DNA from: CAZSAL01 sp964604825
GTDB lineage: Bacteria > Elusimicrobiota > Elusimicrobia > 2-01-FULL-59-12
DNA length: 64,000 nucleotides
Assembly: GCA_964604825.1 (NCBI GenBank)
Contig: CAZSAL010000007.1
Location: 13,662-77,661, forward strand
Direction: 5' to 3'
Shown: one piece after another, positions 51,953-61,594 of the stretch
Numbering within the stretch: the first letter of the stretch is position 1
Layout: each line of letters opens with the position of its first letter
The notes under the pieces: model-generated
What the model was told of the DNA's origin: nothing
Database searches by the model: none
The model's input: the letters and a program-made list of their open reading frames with translations, nothing else
Position numbers and translations under genes: made by a program

Positions 51953-54900
51953 CAGGCTTTTCCTGTTACAGCCTCAGAAGCCGTGCCGCCATTGGCTTTT
52001 CCCTCAGGCTTGGGATCAACCATTGGCCGGGCAGCTATATGTTCGTATATTTTGCGTCTTTCACGCACTGCTTTTTCAGACTGCTGCAGTAGTTCCTTGG
52101 CCGTATCGGGACGCGTTTTGGTCAGCACCTTGAAGCGATTCTGCATATATAGCGCCGTTTCCAAAGGCAAAGTCGGGGCAGCGCAATCCAGAACAAGGGG
52201 ATTTTCGTTCTTGAGAGTTCTTCTCGGATCAAACCGGAAAAGCAGCCACTGGCCGGCATCGACTGATGCTTTCTGCACCTGCATCGCAGTGGTCATATTG
52301 ATGCCCTGAGCGATACAGTGGCTGTATGCAATAATCAGCGCCGGGCCGTCGTATTCCTCCGCTTCAATAAATGCCTTCAGCGTTTGCTCATCTTTTGCGC
52401 CCATGGCAACCGATGCTACATAGACATGGCCATAACTCATGGCGATTCTTGCGAGATCCTTTTTGCCAAGGGTCTTGCCGGCGGCTGCGAATTTTGCAAC
52501 AGCACCCCGGGGAGTTGATTTTGAGGCCTGGCCGCCGGTATTCGAATAAACCTCGGTATCGAGAACGAGGATTTTTACATTCTCTTTACTTGCCAGCACA
52601 TGATCCAGCCCGCCGAAACCAATATCATAAGCCCAGCCGTCGCCGCCAACTATCCAGACGCTCTTGCGTACGAGCATATCCGCCACGGATGCGAGCAGTT
52701 TGGCCTCAGGTACATTAAGCGCATTCAATTTTTTCTTGAGTTCGGCAACACGCGCACGCTGTTCATAGATGCCTGCCTCGTCCTTCTGGTTGGCTTCCAG
52801 GAGTCCCTTCACCAGTTCATCGCCAATCGAACCAGAGAGTTTCTTCAGCAGTTCCTGGGCGAATTCGGTCTGTTTGTCCACTGACAAACGGTAGCCTAGA
52901 CCAAACTCGGCATTGTCCTCGAACAGGGAGTTCGCCCAAGCAGGGCCACGGCCTTCTCTATTTTGACACCAGGGTGTCGTAGGCAGGTTACCGCCATAAA
53001 TGGAAGAGCACCCAGTCGCGTTGGCGATGATAGCGCGGTCGCCAAAAAGCTGGCTGAGCAGCTTCAGATAAGGCGTCTCGCCGCAGCCCGGACATGCGCT
53101 GGAGAATTCAAAAAGCGGCCGCTGCAGTTGCTGCTGCCTGACCGTGTTTGTCTGTATCTTGCGCCGGTCAATTTCCGGAAGCGACTGGAAATAGTCCCAA
53201 TTCTTGATTTCCTGTTCACGCACTGAGCTTAGAGGCGTCATGTTAATGGCCTTAAACTTTGTGGCTGATTTGTTTTTGGCCGGGCATACTTCTACGCAGA
53301 TGCCGCAACCCGTGCAGTCATCCGGAGATATTTCCAGAACATACTGTTTCCCCGGCCAGGCGCGATCCATGGCTTTGACGGACTTGAAAGAGGCGGGTGC
53401 GTTTTTCAGCGCCTCTGGATCAACCATATTTACCCGTATGACGCTGTGCGGGCATACAATAGCGCACTTATTGCATTGGATACACACTGCCGGGTCCCAT
53501 ACGGGGATATCCTGCGCCATTGAGCGCTTCTCCCACTTCGTAGTAGCGGTCGGGAAGGTCCCGTCCACCGGTAGAGCGCTGACCGGCAATTCATCGCCCC
53601 GGCCTTCCATGATCTGTCCCAGTATGTTCCGCACAAACTCCGGAGCCTGCTGCGGCACCGGAGGAATGCGGGAAAGCGTGCCTTCCGCTTTTACCGGGAT
53701 TTTCAATTCCACGAGATTGTTCAACGTGGCGTCTACTGCGCGCATATTAACGTTAACGATTTCCTCGCCTTTGTTGGAGTAAGTTTTTCGGATTGCGCCT
53801 TTAATCGCCTCCATCGCTTCCTCTTTCGGCAGGATGTTCGCGATGGCAAAGTAGCAGACCTGCATCACAGTATTGATGCGCCGGCCCAATCCGCACTCTT
53901 TCACTACGCGGTAGGCATCGATAACAAATACTCTGGCCTTAAGGTTGATAATCTTTTCCTGAACGTCCCTTGGAAACTCGTTCCAGACGGTTTCCGGCGA
54001 AGCGGCGGTATTAAGCAGGAACGTCCCGCCCGGAGCCAGATACTGAAGCATATCGTAACGTTCCAGGAACGTGGGCTGGTGGCATCCAAGGAATTGTGCT
54101 TTTGTTACCAGGTATGGCGACCGGATCGGCTGCGGGCTGAAGCGCAGATGCGAAACTGTCACAGCTCCGGCTTTTCGGGAATCGTATACGAAATAGGCCT
54201 GGACCTGGTTGTTGGTATGTTCACTTATGATTTTGATCGAATTTTTGTTTGCACCCACGGTACCATCAGACCCCAACCCGTAGAAAAGCGCGCTTTTAAC
54301 TTCCGTGTCTTCAAGCGCGAAGGAAGGATCGTAATCTATGCTCGTGTGCGAGACATCGTCATTGATCCCGATGGTAAAGTGATTCTTCGGCGACGATGAT
54401 TTCAGCTGATCAAACACCCCTTTGACCATGGCGGGAGTAAATTCTTTGGAAGAAAGCCCGTAACGGCCGCCACGCATCATGGGCATTTTTTTCAGCTGGC
54501 CCCAGCCTTTTTCCAGCCCCTCGTTCAAGGCTGTGACACAATCAAGATACAAAGGTTCGCCCATGCTGCCAGGTTCTTTTGTCCGGTCGAGAACTGCCAT
54601 GACTTTCATTGTTGCAGGCAGCGCTTCCATGAAACGCTGGACATCAAAAGGCCTGTAAAGTCGCACTTTGACCACACCCACACGTTCGCCGTGATTATTC
54701 AAATAATCTACGGTCTCATGAACGGTTTCCGTCCCAGAACCCATCAGCACGACAACACGATCGGCATCGGTAGCGCCGTAATAGTCAAACAACTTGTACT
54801 GCCGCCCTGCAAGCCTGGCAAAACGGTCCATAATCTCCTGGACTTTTCCGCCACAGGCCGCGTAGAAAGGATTGGACGCTTCCCGCGCCTGGAAATATAC

Positions 54901-55572
54901 GTCAGGATTCTGCGCTGTCCCGCGCAGTACGGGATGATCCGGAGAAAGCGCACGCGCACGATGCGCGGCAATGGCTTCCGTGCTGACCATGGCTTTCAAA
55001 TCGTCATCCGAAAGTATTTCGATTTTCTGAATTTCATGGGAGGTGCGGAACCCGTCAAAGAAATGGAGAAATGGAACGCGGGTTTCCAGAGTCGCGGCAT
55101 GCGCGATCAGGGCCATATCCATGGTCTCTTGAACGGAAGCGGAGCAAAGCATTGCCCAACCGGTAGAGCGCGCGGACATGACGTCGGAATGATCGCCGAA
55201 AATGGATAAAGCCTCTGTTGCCAGAGACCGCGCCGCAATGTGGAACACCGTAGGAGTAAGTTCGCCCGCGATCTTGAACATATTCGGAATCATCAGCAGA
55301 AGTCCTTGGGAAGCAGTGAAGGTGGTAGAAAGAGCGCCGGTTTGAAGAGCGCCATGAACCGCTGCGGCGGCTCCTCCTTCGCTCTGCATTTCATAAACCT
55401 GGGGGACTGTCCCCCAGATATTTTTGCGGCCTTCAGCCATCCAGGCATCCGCCCATTCTCCCATGGGAGATGCCGGCGTAATGGGATAAATGGCAATAAC
55501 TTCATTAAGGCGGTAGGCAATTGAACCGACCGCTTCATTCCCGTCCAAAGTCTTAAATTTCCGCTCCGTCAT
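51952..55572 (-). CDS. nifJ: pyruvate:ferredoxin (flavodoxin) oxidoreductase
   Basis: A single-chain 1206-aa PFOR. Domain I starts 'TLDGNEAVGSIAYRLNEVI' with 'IYPITPASPMGEWADAW'. Two ferredoxin-type clusters are 'CIQCNKCAIVCP' (about residue 689) and 'CTGCGICVEVCP' (about 745). The TPP domain has 'CPGCGETPYLKLL', 'GGDGWAYDIGFGGLDHVLAS' and 'EVYSNTGGQASKSTPRGAVA'. It oxidises pyruvate and CoA to acetyl-CoA, CO2 and reduced ferredoxin in the cytoplasm. Its ATG overlaps the hypC stop (ATGA), so it is embedded in the hydrogenase maturation cluster. Confidence 0.98.
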   Translation of the reverse strand: MTERKFKTLDGNEAVGSIAYRLNEVIAIYPITPASPMGEWADAWMAEGRKNIWGTVPQVYEMQSEGGAAAAVHGALQTGALSTTFTASQGLLLMIPNMFKIAGELTPTVFHIAARSLATEALSIFGDHSDVMSARSTGWAMLCSASVQETMDMALIAHAATLETRVPFLHFFDGFRTSHEIQKIEILSDDDLKAMVSTEAIAAHRARALSPDHPVLRGTAQNPDVYFQAREASNPFYAACGGKVQEIMDRFARLAGRQYKLFDYYGATDADRVVVLMGSGTETVHETVDYLNNHGERVGVVKVRLYRPFDVQRFMEALPATMKVMAVLDRTKEPGSMGEPLYLDCVTALNEGLEKGWGQLKKMPMMRGGRYGLSSKEFTPAMVKGVFDQLKSSSPKNHFTIGINDDVSHTSIDYDPSFALEDTEVKSALFYGLGSDGTVGANKNSIKIISEHTNNQVQAYFVYDSRKAGAVTVSHLRFSPQPIRSPYLVTKAQFLGCHQPTFLERYDMLQYLAPGGTFLLNTAASPETVWNEFPRDVQEKIINLKARVFVIDAYRVVKECGLGRRINTVMQVCYFAIANILPKEEAMEAIKGAIRKTYSNKGEEIVNVNMRAVDATLNNLVELKIPVKAEGTLSRIPPVPQQAPEFVRNILGQIMEGRGDELPVSALPVDGTFPTATTKWEKRSMAQDIPVWDPAVCIQCNKCAIVCPHSVIRVNMVDPEALKNAPASFKSVKAMDRAWPGKQYVLEISPDDCTGCGICVEVCPAKNKSATKFKAINMTPLSSVREQEIKNWDYFQSLPEIDRRKIQTNTVRQQQLQRPLFEFSSACPGCGETPYLKLLSQLFGDRAIIANATGCSSIYGGNLPTTPWCQNREGRGPAWANSLFEDNAEFGLGYRLSVDKQTEFAQELLKKLSGSIGDELVKGLLEANQKDEAGIYEQRARVAELKKKLNALNVPEAKLLASVADMLVRKSVWIVGGDGWAYDIGFGGLDHVLASKENVKILVLDTEVYSNTGGQASKSTPRGAVAKFAAAGKTLGKKDLARIAMSYGHVYVASVAMGAKDEQTLKAFIEAEEYDGPALIIAYSHCIAQGINMTTAMQVQKASVDAGQWLLFRFDPRRTLKNENPLVLDCAAPTLPLETALYMQNRFKVLTKTRPDTAKELLQQSEKAVRERRKIYEHIAARPMVDPKPEGKANGGTASEAVTGKA

Positions 55573-55826
55573 GATGTTTTTCTAGCCTCCAGTTCGCGTA
55601 ATTCGTCCATTTGTTTAAGATACTCAAAAATCTGGCCTGCTTCCTTCTGCTCGACTATGCTTATGGCAAACCCCACGTGAACGATAACATAATCACCGAT
55701 TTTAGCTTCCGGGGTGTATGCGAGGTTAACCTCCTTGACGATTCCACCAAAGCTGACACGGGCGCTGCGCCGGGCGGGGTCTTCTTCAATGATACTTAAA
55801 ATTTTACCAGGGATGCCTAAACACAT
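55569..55826 (-). CDS. hypC: hydrogenase maturation chaperone HypC
   Basis: An 85-aa OB-fold protein starting 'MCLGIPGKILSI', with the essential Cys2 exposed after Met removal. 'GGIVKEVNLAY' and 'GDYVIVHVGFAISIV' are family features. It carries Fe(CN)2CO with HypD to the large subunit. It overlaps hypF by 10 nt and nifJ by 4 nt, an unusual neighbour on the downstream side. Confidence 0.97.
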   Translation of the reverse strand: MCLGIPGKILSIIEEDPARRSARVSFGGIVKEVNLAYTPEAKIGDYVIVHVGFAISIVEQKEAGQIFEYLKQMDELRELEARKTS

Positions 55827-58114
55827 TGGGCTGCAACCCCCATTTTTGACCTGACGACCGCCATCACCTGGCCGAGCGCGATGCCTCCGTCATTCGGAGG
55901 AATGCGTTGATGCCAGTATGGGTGAAAACCTTCCCGCCGCAGGCGCAGCACAGCCCGTTCCGACAGGCGGCGGTTCTGGAAACATCCCCCGCTTAAAATT
56001 ACCTTTTCCAAACCACAATCATGCGCAACCTGCACGATTGCTTCCACCAGGGTATTATGGAATTTGGCCGCGATTTCGTTGACTGTCGCCTCCAAGGCAA
56101 GTTCCTCCAGAATCGCTCGAACCATGGGCTCCCAATCAATTCCATCCTCTGATTTACGAACAGGATAGCTTTCGCCTGTGTGAATTTTGGCGGCGGCAAA
56201 TTCCAGTTCCATTGCGGCCTGTCCCTCAAAACTGACTTCCTGGCGTAATCCTGCCAGGGAAGCGATTGCATCAAAAAGACGTCCGGCGCTCGATGTCCGG
56301 GGACTGTTCACTCCGTTCCGCAACATCGTATTGAGGATGGACCGCTTTTCCTGATCCAAACCTTTTAAAGGAGCCAGATCCATAGCAAACATTTTTTCGC
56401 CAAAAATTTCATAGAGAAGTCCCATGGCGGTGCGGCGGGGTTCTTTAACGGCTTTTTCACCTCCGGGCAACGCAAATGCGCGTAAATGGGAGAATCGCTC
56501 AAAACCGTTTTCATCAATCCGCAGGAATTCCCCTCCCCAGATCGTTCCATCAAGGCCGTAGCCCGTACCGTCCCAGGAAACGGCAAGCACCGGCGCAGTC
56601 AGTTCGTTTTCCGTCATGCATGACAAGGCATGGGCGTAATGATGCTGCACTTCAACAACTGGTTGGCCAAGACGCCGGGCGAACTGGCTGGATAGATATT
56701 GAGGGTGCATATCGCAGGCCACGGTTTCAGGAACCGCCTGATAAAGCGTTTCGAAGTCGCTGATTACCCGCTGGAAAGCATCCAGCGCAGCTGCGGTCTC
56801 CAGATCGCCGATATGCTGGCTGATAAAAACTTCCTTTCCTGTAGCCATAGCGATTGAATTTTTCAGGTGTGCGCCGACGCTTAACAGCGGCGGCGTTTCT
56901 TCCTGAAGCGTAACAGGCAGAGGCGCGTATCCCCGGGCGCGGCGGATTACCAGTTCCCTGTCCATAAGCACACGCCCCACGGAATCGTCAACATGCCGCG
57001 CTATCGGCCGGTCATGAACAAGCCATACGTCCGCAATTCCCCTGAGGCGTTCCAGAGCTTCCTGCTCGTCAATGCAGATTGGTTCATCGGAAAGGTTGCC
57101 GCTTGTAGCCACAACCGGCGCCTGAAGATCGGCCATAATCAGATGATGCAGAGGAGAATAGGGCAACATGACTCCAAGATACGGGTTGCGGGGTGCGATC
57201 GCGTCATCCGCTGCCGCCGTACCAAGCCGTTCCAAGAGAACGATGGGCGCTTCCGAGGAAACCAGCAGCCGCTCTTCCAGCGGAGAAACAGCACAGTCTC
57301 TGCGAGCCTCGTCCAGATTGGGATACATGAGCGCAAAGGGCTTTCCCTCGCGGTGTTTGCGCTGCCGCAGGCGGCGCACGGCTTCGGCGTTGCGCGCATC
57401 GGTCAGCAGCTGAAATCCGCCGATTCCTTTCAACGCGACAATTTTCCCGCTGCGGATAGAAGCAACCGCCTGATTCAATGCTTCTTCCTTATCCGCCAGC
57501 ATCCGTCCTTTATCATCCCACAAATATATTTGCGGACCGCAGTTCGGACATGCGTTTGGTTGTGCATGGAAGCGCCGGTCTGAAGGATCGCCATATTCCT
57601 GCAGGCAGCGTGCGCACATCCTGAAGCGGCCCATCGTAGTATTCGTCCGGTCATAAGGCAGATTCAGAATAATCGAAAACCGCGGTCCGCAGTGCGTGCA
57701 GTTGATAAAGGGATAGCGATAACGGCGGTTACCGGCATCAAACAGTTCTCGAACACATTCGCCGCAGGTGGCGATATCGGGGAGAACCAAAGCCGCTTTT
57801 TTGCCAGATAGCTCGCTTTGCCTGATTTCAAAATTCTTATAGCCGACGGGATCCAGCCAGGACGGTTCCAGGCTCTGGATGAACGAATGCGCAGGTTTTT
57901 CTTTTTCCAGGCGCAAAAGAAAAGCCTGGAGCTCTTCCGGTTGTCCCTCGGCTTCGATATTCACACCCTGAGGAGAATTGTTTACCCAGCCTGCCAGATG
58001 CATTTCATCCGCCAGATGAAAAACAAAGGGACGGAAACCAACTCCCTGCACTGCCCCGCGGATCGCGACCCGCAGGCGCTGCAGTTTGGTTTTATGAACG
58101 TTTTGGGGAATCAT
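55817..58114 (-). CDS. hypF: hydrogenase maturation carbamoyltransferase HypF
   Basis: A 765-aa four-domain protein. An acylphosphatase domain ('AIRGAVQGVGFRPFVFHLA') is followed by zinc fingers ('CGECVRELF', 'CTHCGPRFS', 'CARCLQEYGDP', 'CPNCGPQ'), a YrdC-like domain ('PIVLLERLG', 'ATSGNLSDEPI') and a Kae1-like domain ('VQHHYAHALSCMTEN', 'VILSGGCFQNRRLSE'). It makes carbamoyl-adenylate from carbamoyl phosphate and transfers the group to HypE. It overlaps hypA by 23 nt. Confidence 0.97.
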   Translation of the reverse strand: MIPQNVHKTKLQRLRVAIRGAVQGVGFRPFVFHLADEMHLAGWVNNSPQGVNIEAEGQPEELQAFLLRLEKEKPAHSFIQSLEPSWLDPVGYKNFEIRQSELSGKKAALVLPDIATCGECVRELFDAGNRRYRYPFINCTHCGPRFSIILNLPYDRTNTTMGRFRMCARCLQEYGDPSDRRFHAQPNACPNCGPQIYLWDDKGRMLADKEEALNQAVASIRSGKIVALKGIGGFQLLTDARNAEAVRRLRQRKHREGKPFALMYPNLDEARRDCAVSPLEERLLVSSEAPIVLLERLGTAAADDAIAPRNPYLGVMLPYSPLHHLIMADLQAPVVATSGNLSDEPICIDEQEALERLRGIADVWLVHDRPIARHVDDSVGRVLMDRELVIRRARGYAPLPVTLQEETPPLLSVGAHLKNSIAMATGKEVFISQHIGDLETAAALDAFQRVISDFETLYQAVPETVACDMHPQYLSSQFARRLGQPVVEVQHHYAHALSCMTENELTAPVLAVSWDGTGYGLDGTIWGGEFLRIDENGFERFSHLRAFALPGGEKAVKEPRRTAMGLLYEIFGEKMFAMDLAPLKGLDQEKRSILNTMLRNGVNSPRTSSAGRLFDAIASLAGLRQEVSFEGQAAMELEFAAAKIHTGESYPVRKSEDGIDWEPMVRAILEELALEATVNEIAAKFHNTLVEAIVQVAHDCGLEKVILSGGCFQNRRLSERAVLRLRREGFHPYWHQRIPPNDGGIALGQVMAVVRSKMGVAAQCV

Positions 58115-58454
58115 CGAAAACGACCTCCAGCAATTCGAGTTCCGGACCTCTTTTCATTTCCCGAAGAGCCCCGCAGGAAGGGCACATAAAAATATAGTTT
58201 ACAAGGTCTTCGGGGGAGACGTCTCCGGTCCGTCCGCAGGCGCACTGCACATGCCTGACCACCGAGCATACGGCAAGCGGCACTCCTTCAAGAGGCGTGT
58301 TTCTGGAAAGGACCTCAAACGAATGCCTGACGGCCTCCTCAACAAAAGTCCCATCAATTCTTACGGACACGCGCCGGATATTTTTAAGTGAATCCTTCGG
58401 CGTATGGTGAAGAATTTCATGAACCAGCGTTTCTACGGATGAAATTTCATGCAT
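58092..58454 (-). CDS. hypA: hydrogenase nickel incorporation protein HypA
   Basis: A 120-aa nickel metallochaperone. It begins 'MHEISSVETLVHEIL' with His2 as nickel ligand. The zinc site is 'CACGRTG' and 'CPSCGAL'. It delivers nickel to the hydrogenase large subunit, usually together with HypB, whose gene is not in the window. It overlaps the protease gene by 8 nt. Confidence 0.96.
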   Translation of the reverse strand: MHEISSVETLVHEILHHTPKDSLKNIRRVSVRIDGTFVEEAVRHSFEVLSRNTPLEGVPLAVCSVVRHVQCACGRTGDVSPEDLVNYIFMCPSCGALREMKRGPELELLEVVFDDSPKRS

Positions 58455-58914
58455 GATGCAATTTTGCTCCCGCCATTTCTGAAATCATCGCTAAAACCCT
58501 GGGGATCGCCTCAGATACGGCTCTGGATAATTCCGGACCGAAATCGAATGCCTGCCCTCCTACGGAAAGCATGACTGCTTCAGGGCTGGCTTTGTACAGA
58601 GCCAGAGCGCTCCCGAGTAAAGCGGATGGATTCATCACATGGTCAAGAGCCGGCGGTCTTGGATTTGAATCGGGAGTCACTGTCCGGCAGGAGATCTGTC
58701 CTGGAGGCTGGGTACAGTTTACGTCTATGAATACGACTCTCTCAGCCTGGCTGATAGTTTCCGCCAGTTCGGGTGTCAATTGATGGCAGGCAAGAACCTG
58801 AACACCGTTACCCTGCAAAGTCTCGGAAAGTCTCGTGGCTGCATGCCAGCCCAGCCCATCATCTTGGCGCAGCGGATTTCCGTAGCCAATGATGAGGAGC
58901 CTGGAATTTCTCAT
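58447..58914 (-). CDS. hoxW: hydrogenase large-subunit maturation protease (HoxW/HyaD family)
   Basis: A 155-aa endopeptidase. 'LLIIGYGNPLRQDDGLGWHAA' contains the conserved GxGNxLxxDDG motif with a nickel-sensing acidic residue, and 'AERVVFIDVN' supplies the second. It removes the C-terminal extension of HoxH after nickel insertion. I chose the ATG at 58914, 1 nt after the hoxH stop, over a start nine codons earlier inside hoxH. Adjacency to hoxH indicates its substrate. Confidence 0.93.
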   Translation of the reverse strand: MRNSRLLIIGYGNPLRQDDGLGWHAATRLSETLQGNGVQVLACHQLTPELAETISQAERVVFIDVNCTQPPGQISCRTVTPDSNPRPPALDHVMNPSALLGSALALYKASPEAVMLSVGGQAFDFGPELSRAVSEAIPRVLAMISEMAGAKLHHA

Positions 58915-58915
58915 C

Positions 58916-60343
58916 TCAAGGGTCACGTCTCCACTCTTCAAGCATATCGCCTTCAGGGCTTATCAGTTGTACCTGCAGCGGCATTTTCCCCAGGGCGTGC
59001 GTGGAACAACTCAGACAGGGATCATAGCTGCGGATAACGGCTTCCACACGGTTCAGCATGCCATCGGTCGGAGTCTTCCCTTTAACAAAACGTTTGGCAA
59101 CCTGCAGAATGCTTTTGTTCATTGCAAGATTATTGTGGCCCGTAGCGATAATCAGGTTCGCCCAGGTAATAAGCCCATGCTTGTTAATCTTGTAATGATG
59201 CATCAGAATTCCCCTCGGCGCCTCCGAAACTCCCACGCCTTCATCGGCATTCGGGCCGGCAGAGGCGCGCACATGCGTGCTGAGAATAATCGGATCATTC
59301 AGGAGATTCTCCATCTGTTCGAGCGCCAAAAGGATTTCAACCAGCCGGGCGTAGTGCTGGTGGAAAGAACTTGTCACGGCTCCGTGTTCCAGCGAACGGA
59401 ATTCCTTCCAGGCCTTTTGTCCCCGGGGCGTTGCGCATCGTGAAATTATGTTGAGTCGCGCCAGAGGCCCGACGCGGTAAATTCCTTCAGGGTAGCCGAG
59501 CGGCTTGTAATAAGGGAATTTGAGATACGACCAGGGTTCTACTGCCTCCCCGATAAATTCGTCGTAGCGCCTGGCATCAAGGCCGTCTTTCACGATCTTG
59601 CCGGAAGAATCCACGATGCGTACTGTCCCGTCATAATGTTCCCATTCGCCGTCCGCAGTAACCAGTCCCATGAAAAGCGAAGGGAAATTGCCGAAAGATT
59701 CGATTTCGTTCTTGAATTTCGGCAGAACGGTCTTAAACCAGGACAGCGTCCGGTCAATAATGCCGTACGCTTCCGGCAGCACGGCCAGGAACTGATCGCG
59801 CTTCTGGGCTGAGAGCGGTTCATTGACCCCTCCCGGCACGGGCCAGGAAGGATGGATCTTCCGACCGCCAAGGCCTTCAACGATCTGCTGCCCGATCTGG
59901 CGCAGGCGGATGCCGTCGCGGGCCAGCGCCTGATTAGATTCAGCCACTCCGAAAATATTGCGTTTCGCCGGATCGGAATCCATACCCAGCAGCAGGTCCG
60001 GAGAAGACAAATGGAAAAAACTTAAAGCGTGCGACTGAATGATCTGGGCAAGATTAAGAATCCGGCGCAGTTTGACCGCGGTCTCCGGGATGCGCACAGC
60101 CATCAGGGCATCGCAGGCCTTGGCAGAGGCGAGAAGATGGCTGACGGGACAAATACCGCATATGCGCGCCATAAGCGAAGGCATTTCATGAAAAGGCCGC
60201 CCTTCGCAGAATTTTTCAAAGCCGCGAAACTGCGTGATATGCAGCCTGGCGTCATTTATTTTCCCCGAATCGCTCAAATGCAGAGTGATTTTGGCATGTC
60301 CTTCAATGCGGGTTATCGGACTGATTTCAATCTTGTCGGCCAT
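58916..60343 (-). CDS. hoxH: NiFe hydrogenase large subunit HoxH
   Basis: A catalytic subunit of about 475 aa. The L1 motif is 'RICGICPVSH' near residue 61 and the L2 motif 'DPCLSCSTH' near residue 447; their four cysteines bind Ni and Fe. A 26-residue tail after the final His (ALGKMPLQVQ...) is the extension removed by the adjacent protease. 'ISPITRIEGHAKI' is the family N-terminus. With HoxEFU it indicates a group 3d NAD-linked, bidirectional cytoplasmic hydrogenase. The ATG at 60343 lies 1 nt after the hoxY stop. Confidence 0.97.
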   Translation of the reverse strand: MADKIEISPITRIEGHAKITLHLSDSGKINDARLHITQFRGFEKFCEGRPFHEMPSLMARICGICPVSHLLASAKACDALMAVRIPETAVKLRRILNLAQIIQSHALSFFHLSSPDLLLGMDSDPAKRNIFGVAESNQALARDGIRLRQIGQQIVEGLGGRKIHPSWPVPGGVNEPLSAQKRDQFLAVLPEAYGIIDRTLSWFKTVLPKFKNEIESFGNFPSLFMGLVTADGEWEHYDGTVRIVDSSGKIVKDGLDARRYDEFIGEAVEPWSYLKFPYYKPLGYPEGIYRVGPLARLNIISRCATPRGQKAWKEFRSLEHGAVTSSFHQHYARLVEILLALEQMENLLNDPIILSTHVRASAGPNADEGVGVSEAPRGILMHHYKINKHGLITWANLIIATGHNNLAMNKSILQVAKRFVKGKTPTDGMLNRVEAVIRSYDPCLSCSTHALGKMPLQVQLISPEGDMLEEWRRDP

Positions 60344-60344
60344 T

Positions 60345-60875
60345 TTAACCAAACCTCACTTTTGTTCCCAAATCGGGCATACGCCCCTCAAGCAGTTCGC
60401 TGACCACATAAAAAATTGTATCCGCGGGCGGAGGGCACCCTGGCATGAACAGGTCAACCTTCACAAATTCATGCACCGGACGTGCCTGAGGAAGGAGTTC
60501 CGGAACTTCTTCCGAAGGGATCTGGTTTTGCCGTGCCGCATTTTCGATGTAGGCGCGATTCAAAATGGCCTGCCTGCCAACCGGGTTGCGCATGGAAGGC
60601 ACATTGGAGGTGACCGCGCAGTCTCCTAATGAAATCAAAATCTTTGTGTTCGCACGGATGTGCTTAATTTTTTCCAGATCCTCGACGCTGCTTACTGCGC
60701 CTTCGACTAAAGTGACGTCCACCTTATCAGGGAAAATTTTGTTGTCGACAAGCGGGCTGTATACCACCTCAATACGGTCTGCGACTGCTAAAAGGCGCTC
60801 GTCCAGATCCAGAAAGGACATATGGCATCCGGAACAACCGTCAAGCCATACCGTGGCGACTTTTACCTTACTCAT
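60345..60875 (-). CDS. hoxY: NiFe hydrogenase small subunit HoxY
   Basis: A 176-aa short small subunit with one proximal [4Fe-4S] cluster: 'DGCSGCHMS' (C14, C17), 'SLGDCAVTSNVPS' and 'MPGCPPPAD'. It lacks a Tat signal and the medial/distal cluster domain, as expected for soluble group 3 enzymes. It passes electrons from HoxH to HoxU. It overlaps hoxU by 8 nt. Confidence 0.96.
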   Translation of the reverse strand: MSKVKVATVWLDGCSGCHMSFLDLDERLLAVADRIEVVYSPLVDNKIFPDKVDVTLVEGAVSSVEDLEKIKHIRANTKILISLGDCAVTSNVPSMRNPVGRQAILNRAYIENAARQNQIPSEEVPELLPQARPVHEFVKVDLFMPGCPPPADTIFYVVSELLEGRMPDLGTKVRFG

Positions 60876-61593
60876 GTTTTCCTCCCCGCATGACAGTCAG
60901 ATAGGGCAGGAATTCCCTTTCCTTGGTCATCTCTCCTACGGACTTGCCTTTCTCTGAAAGTGCCCCGGTAGGACATACCTGGACGCACTTCCCGCAGCTG
61001 GTGCAGGAACTGGAGTTCCCCCAGGCTTGATTCAAATCCGTAATAATTCTTGCACGCGTTCCGCGTCCCATGACATCCCAGGTATGCGCGCCTTCCACCT
61101 CATCGCAAATGCGCACGCAGCGGGTGCATAGAATGCAGCGGTTGTGATCGATCACGAAGCGGCGATGCGTGGCATCTACCACACACTCGGGATAAAGATA
61201 CGGGAAACGCACATGCGTCATGCCCTGCTTCTGCGCCAGCCCCTGCAGTTCGCAGTGGCCATTCGATACGCAGACCGAGCAGATATGGTTGCGCTCGGCA
61301 AAAAGCATCTCCAGGATCATCTGTCTGTATTTCTTGAGCCTGTCCGACGTGGTGGAGACTTCCATACCTTCGTATACGCGGGTTACGCAGGCGGGCAGCA
61401 GTTTGTTGACGCCTTTGATTTCCACCAGGCACAGCCGGCAGGCTCCTATGTTAGACAGACCGTCCAACTGACAAAGCGTGGGGATTTCTATACCGTTATC
61501 CTTCGCCACATCAAGGATGGTGTCTTCGCCTCTGGCGCTGACGTCGCGCCCGTCTATTTTCAGAGTTTTGATTCGAGTAGCCGCGGCAGCCAT
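60868..61593 (-). CDS. hoxU: hydrogenase diaphorase subunit HoxU
   Basis: A protein of about 241 aa like the N-terminal part of NuoG. The [2Fe-2S] site is 'PTLCQLDGLSNIGACRLCLVE' with a fourth Cys in 'PACVT'. An NuoG-type 'HICSVCVSNGHCELQ' follows. Two [4Fe-4S] sites are 'CILCTRCVRICDE' and 'CTSCGKCVQVCP'. It wires HoxY to HoxF. The start is ATG at 61593 with AGAGG upstream, 1 nt after the hoxF stop; an open frame 12 codons longer would overlap hoxF. Confidence 0.95.
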   Translation of the reverse strand: MAAAATRIKTLKIDGRDVSARGEDTILDVAKDNGIEIPTLCQLDGLSNIGACRLCLVEIKGVNKLLPACVTRVYEGMEVSTTSDRLKKYRQMILEMLFAERNHICSVCVSNGHCELQGLAQKQGMTHVRFPYLYPECVVDATHRRFVIDHNRCILCTRCVRICDEVEGAHTWDVMGRGTRARIITDLNQAWGNSSSCTSCGKCVQVCPTGALSEKGKSVGEMTKEREFLPYLTVMRGGKHE

Positions 61594-61594
61594 G

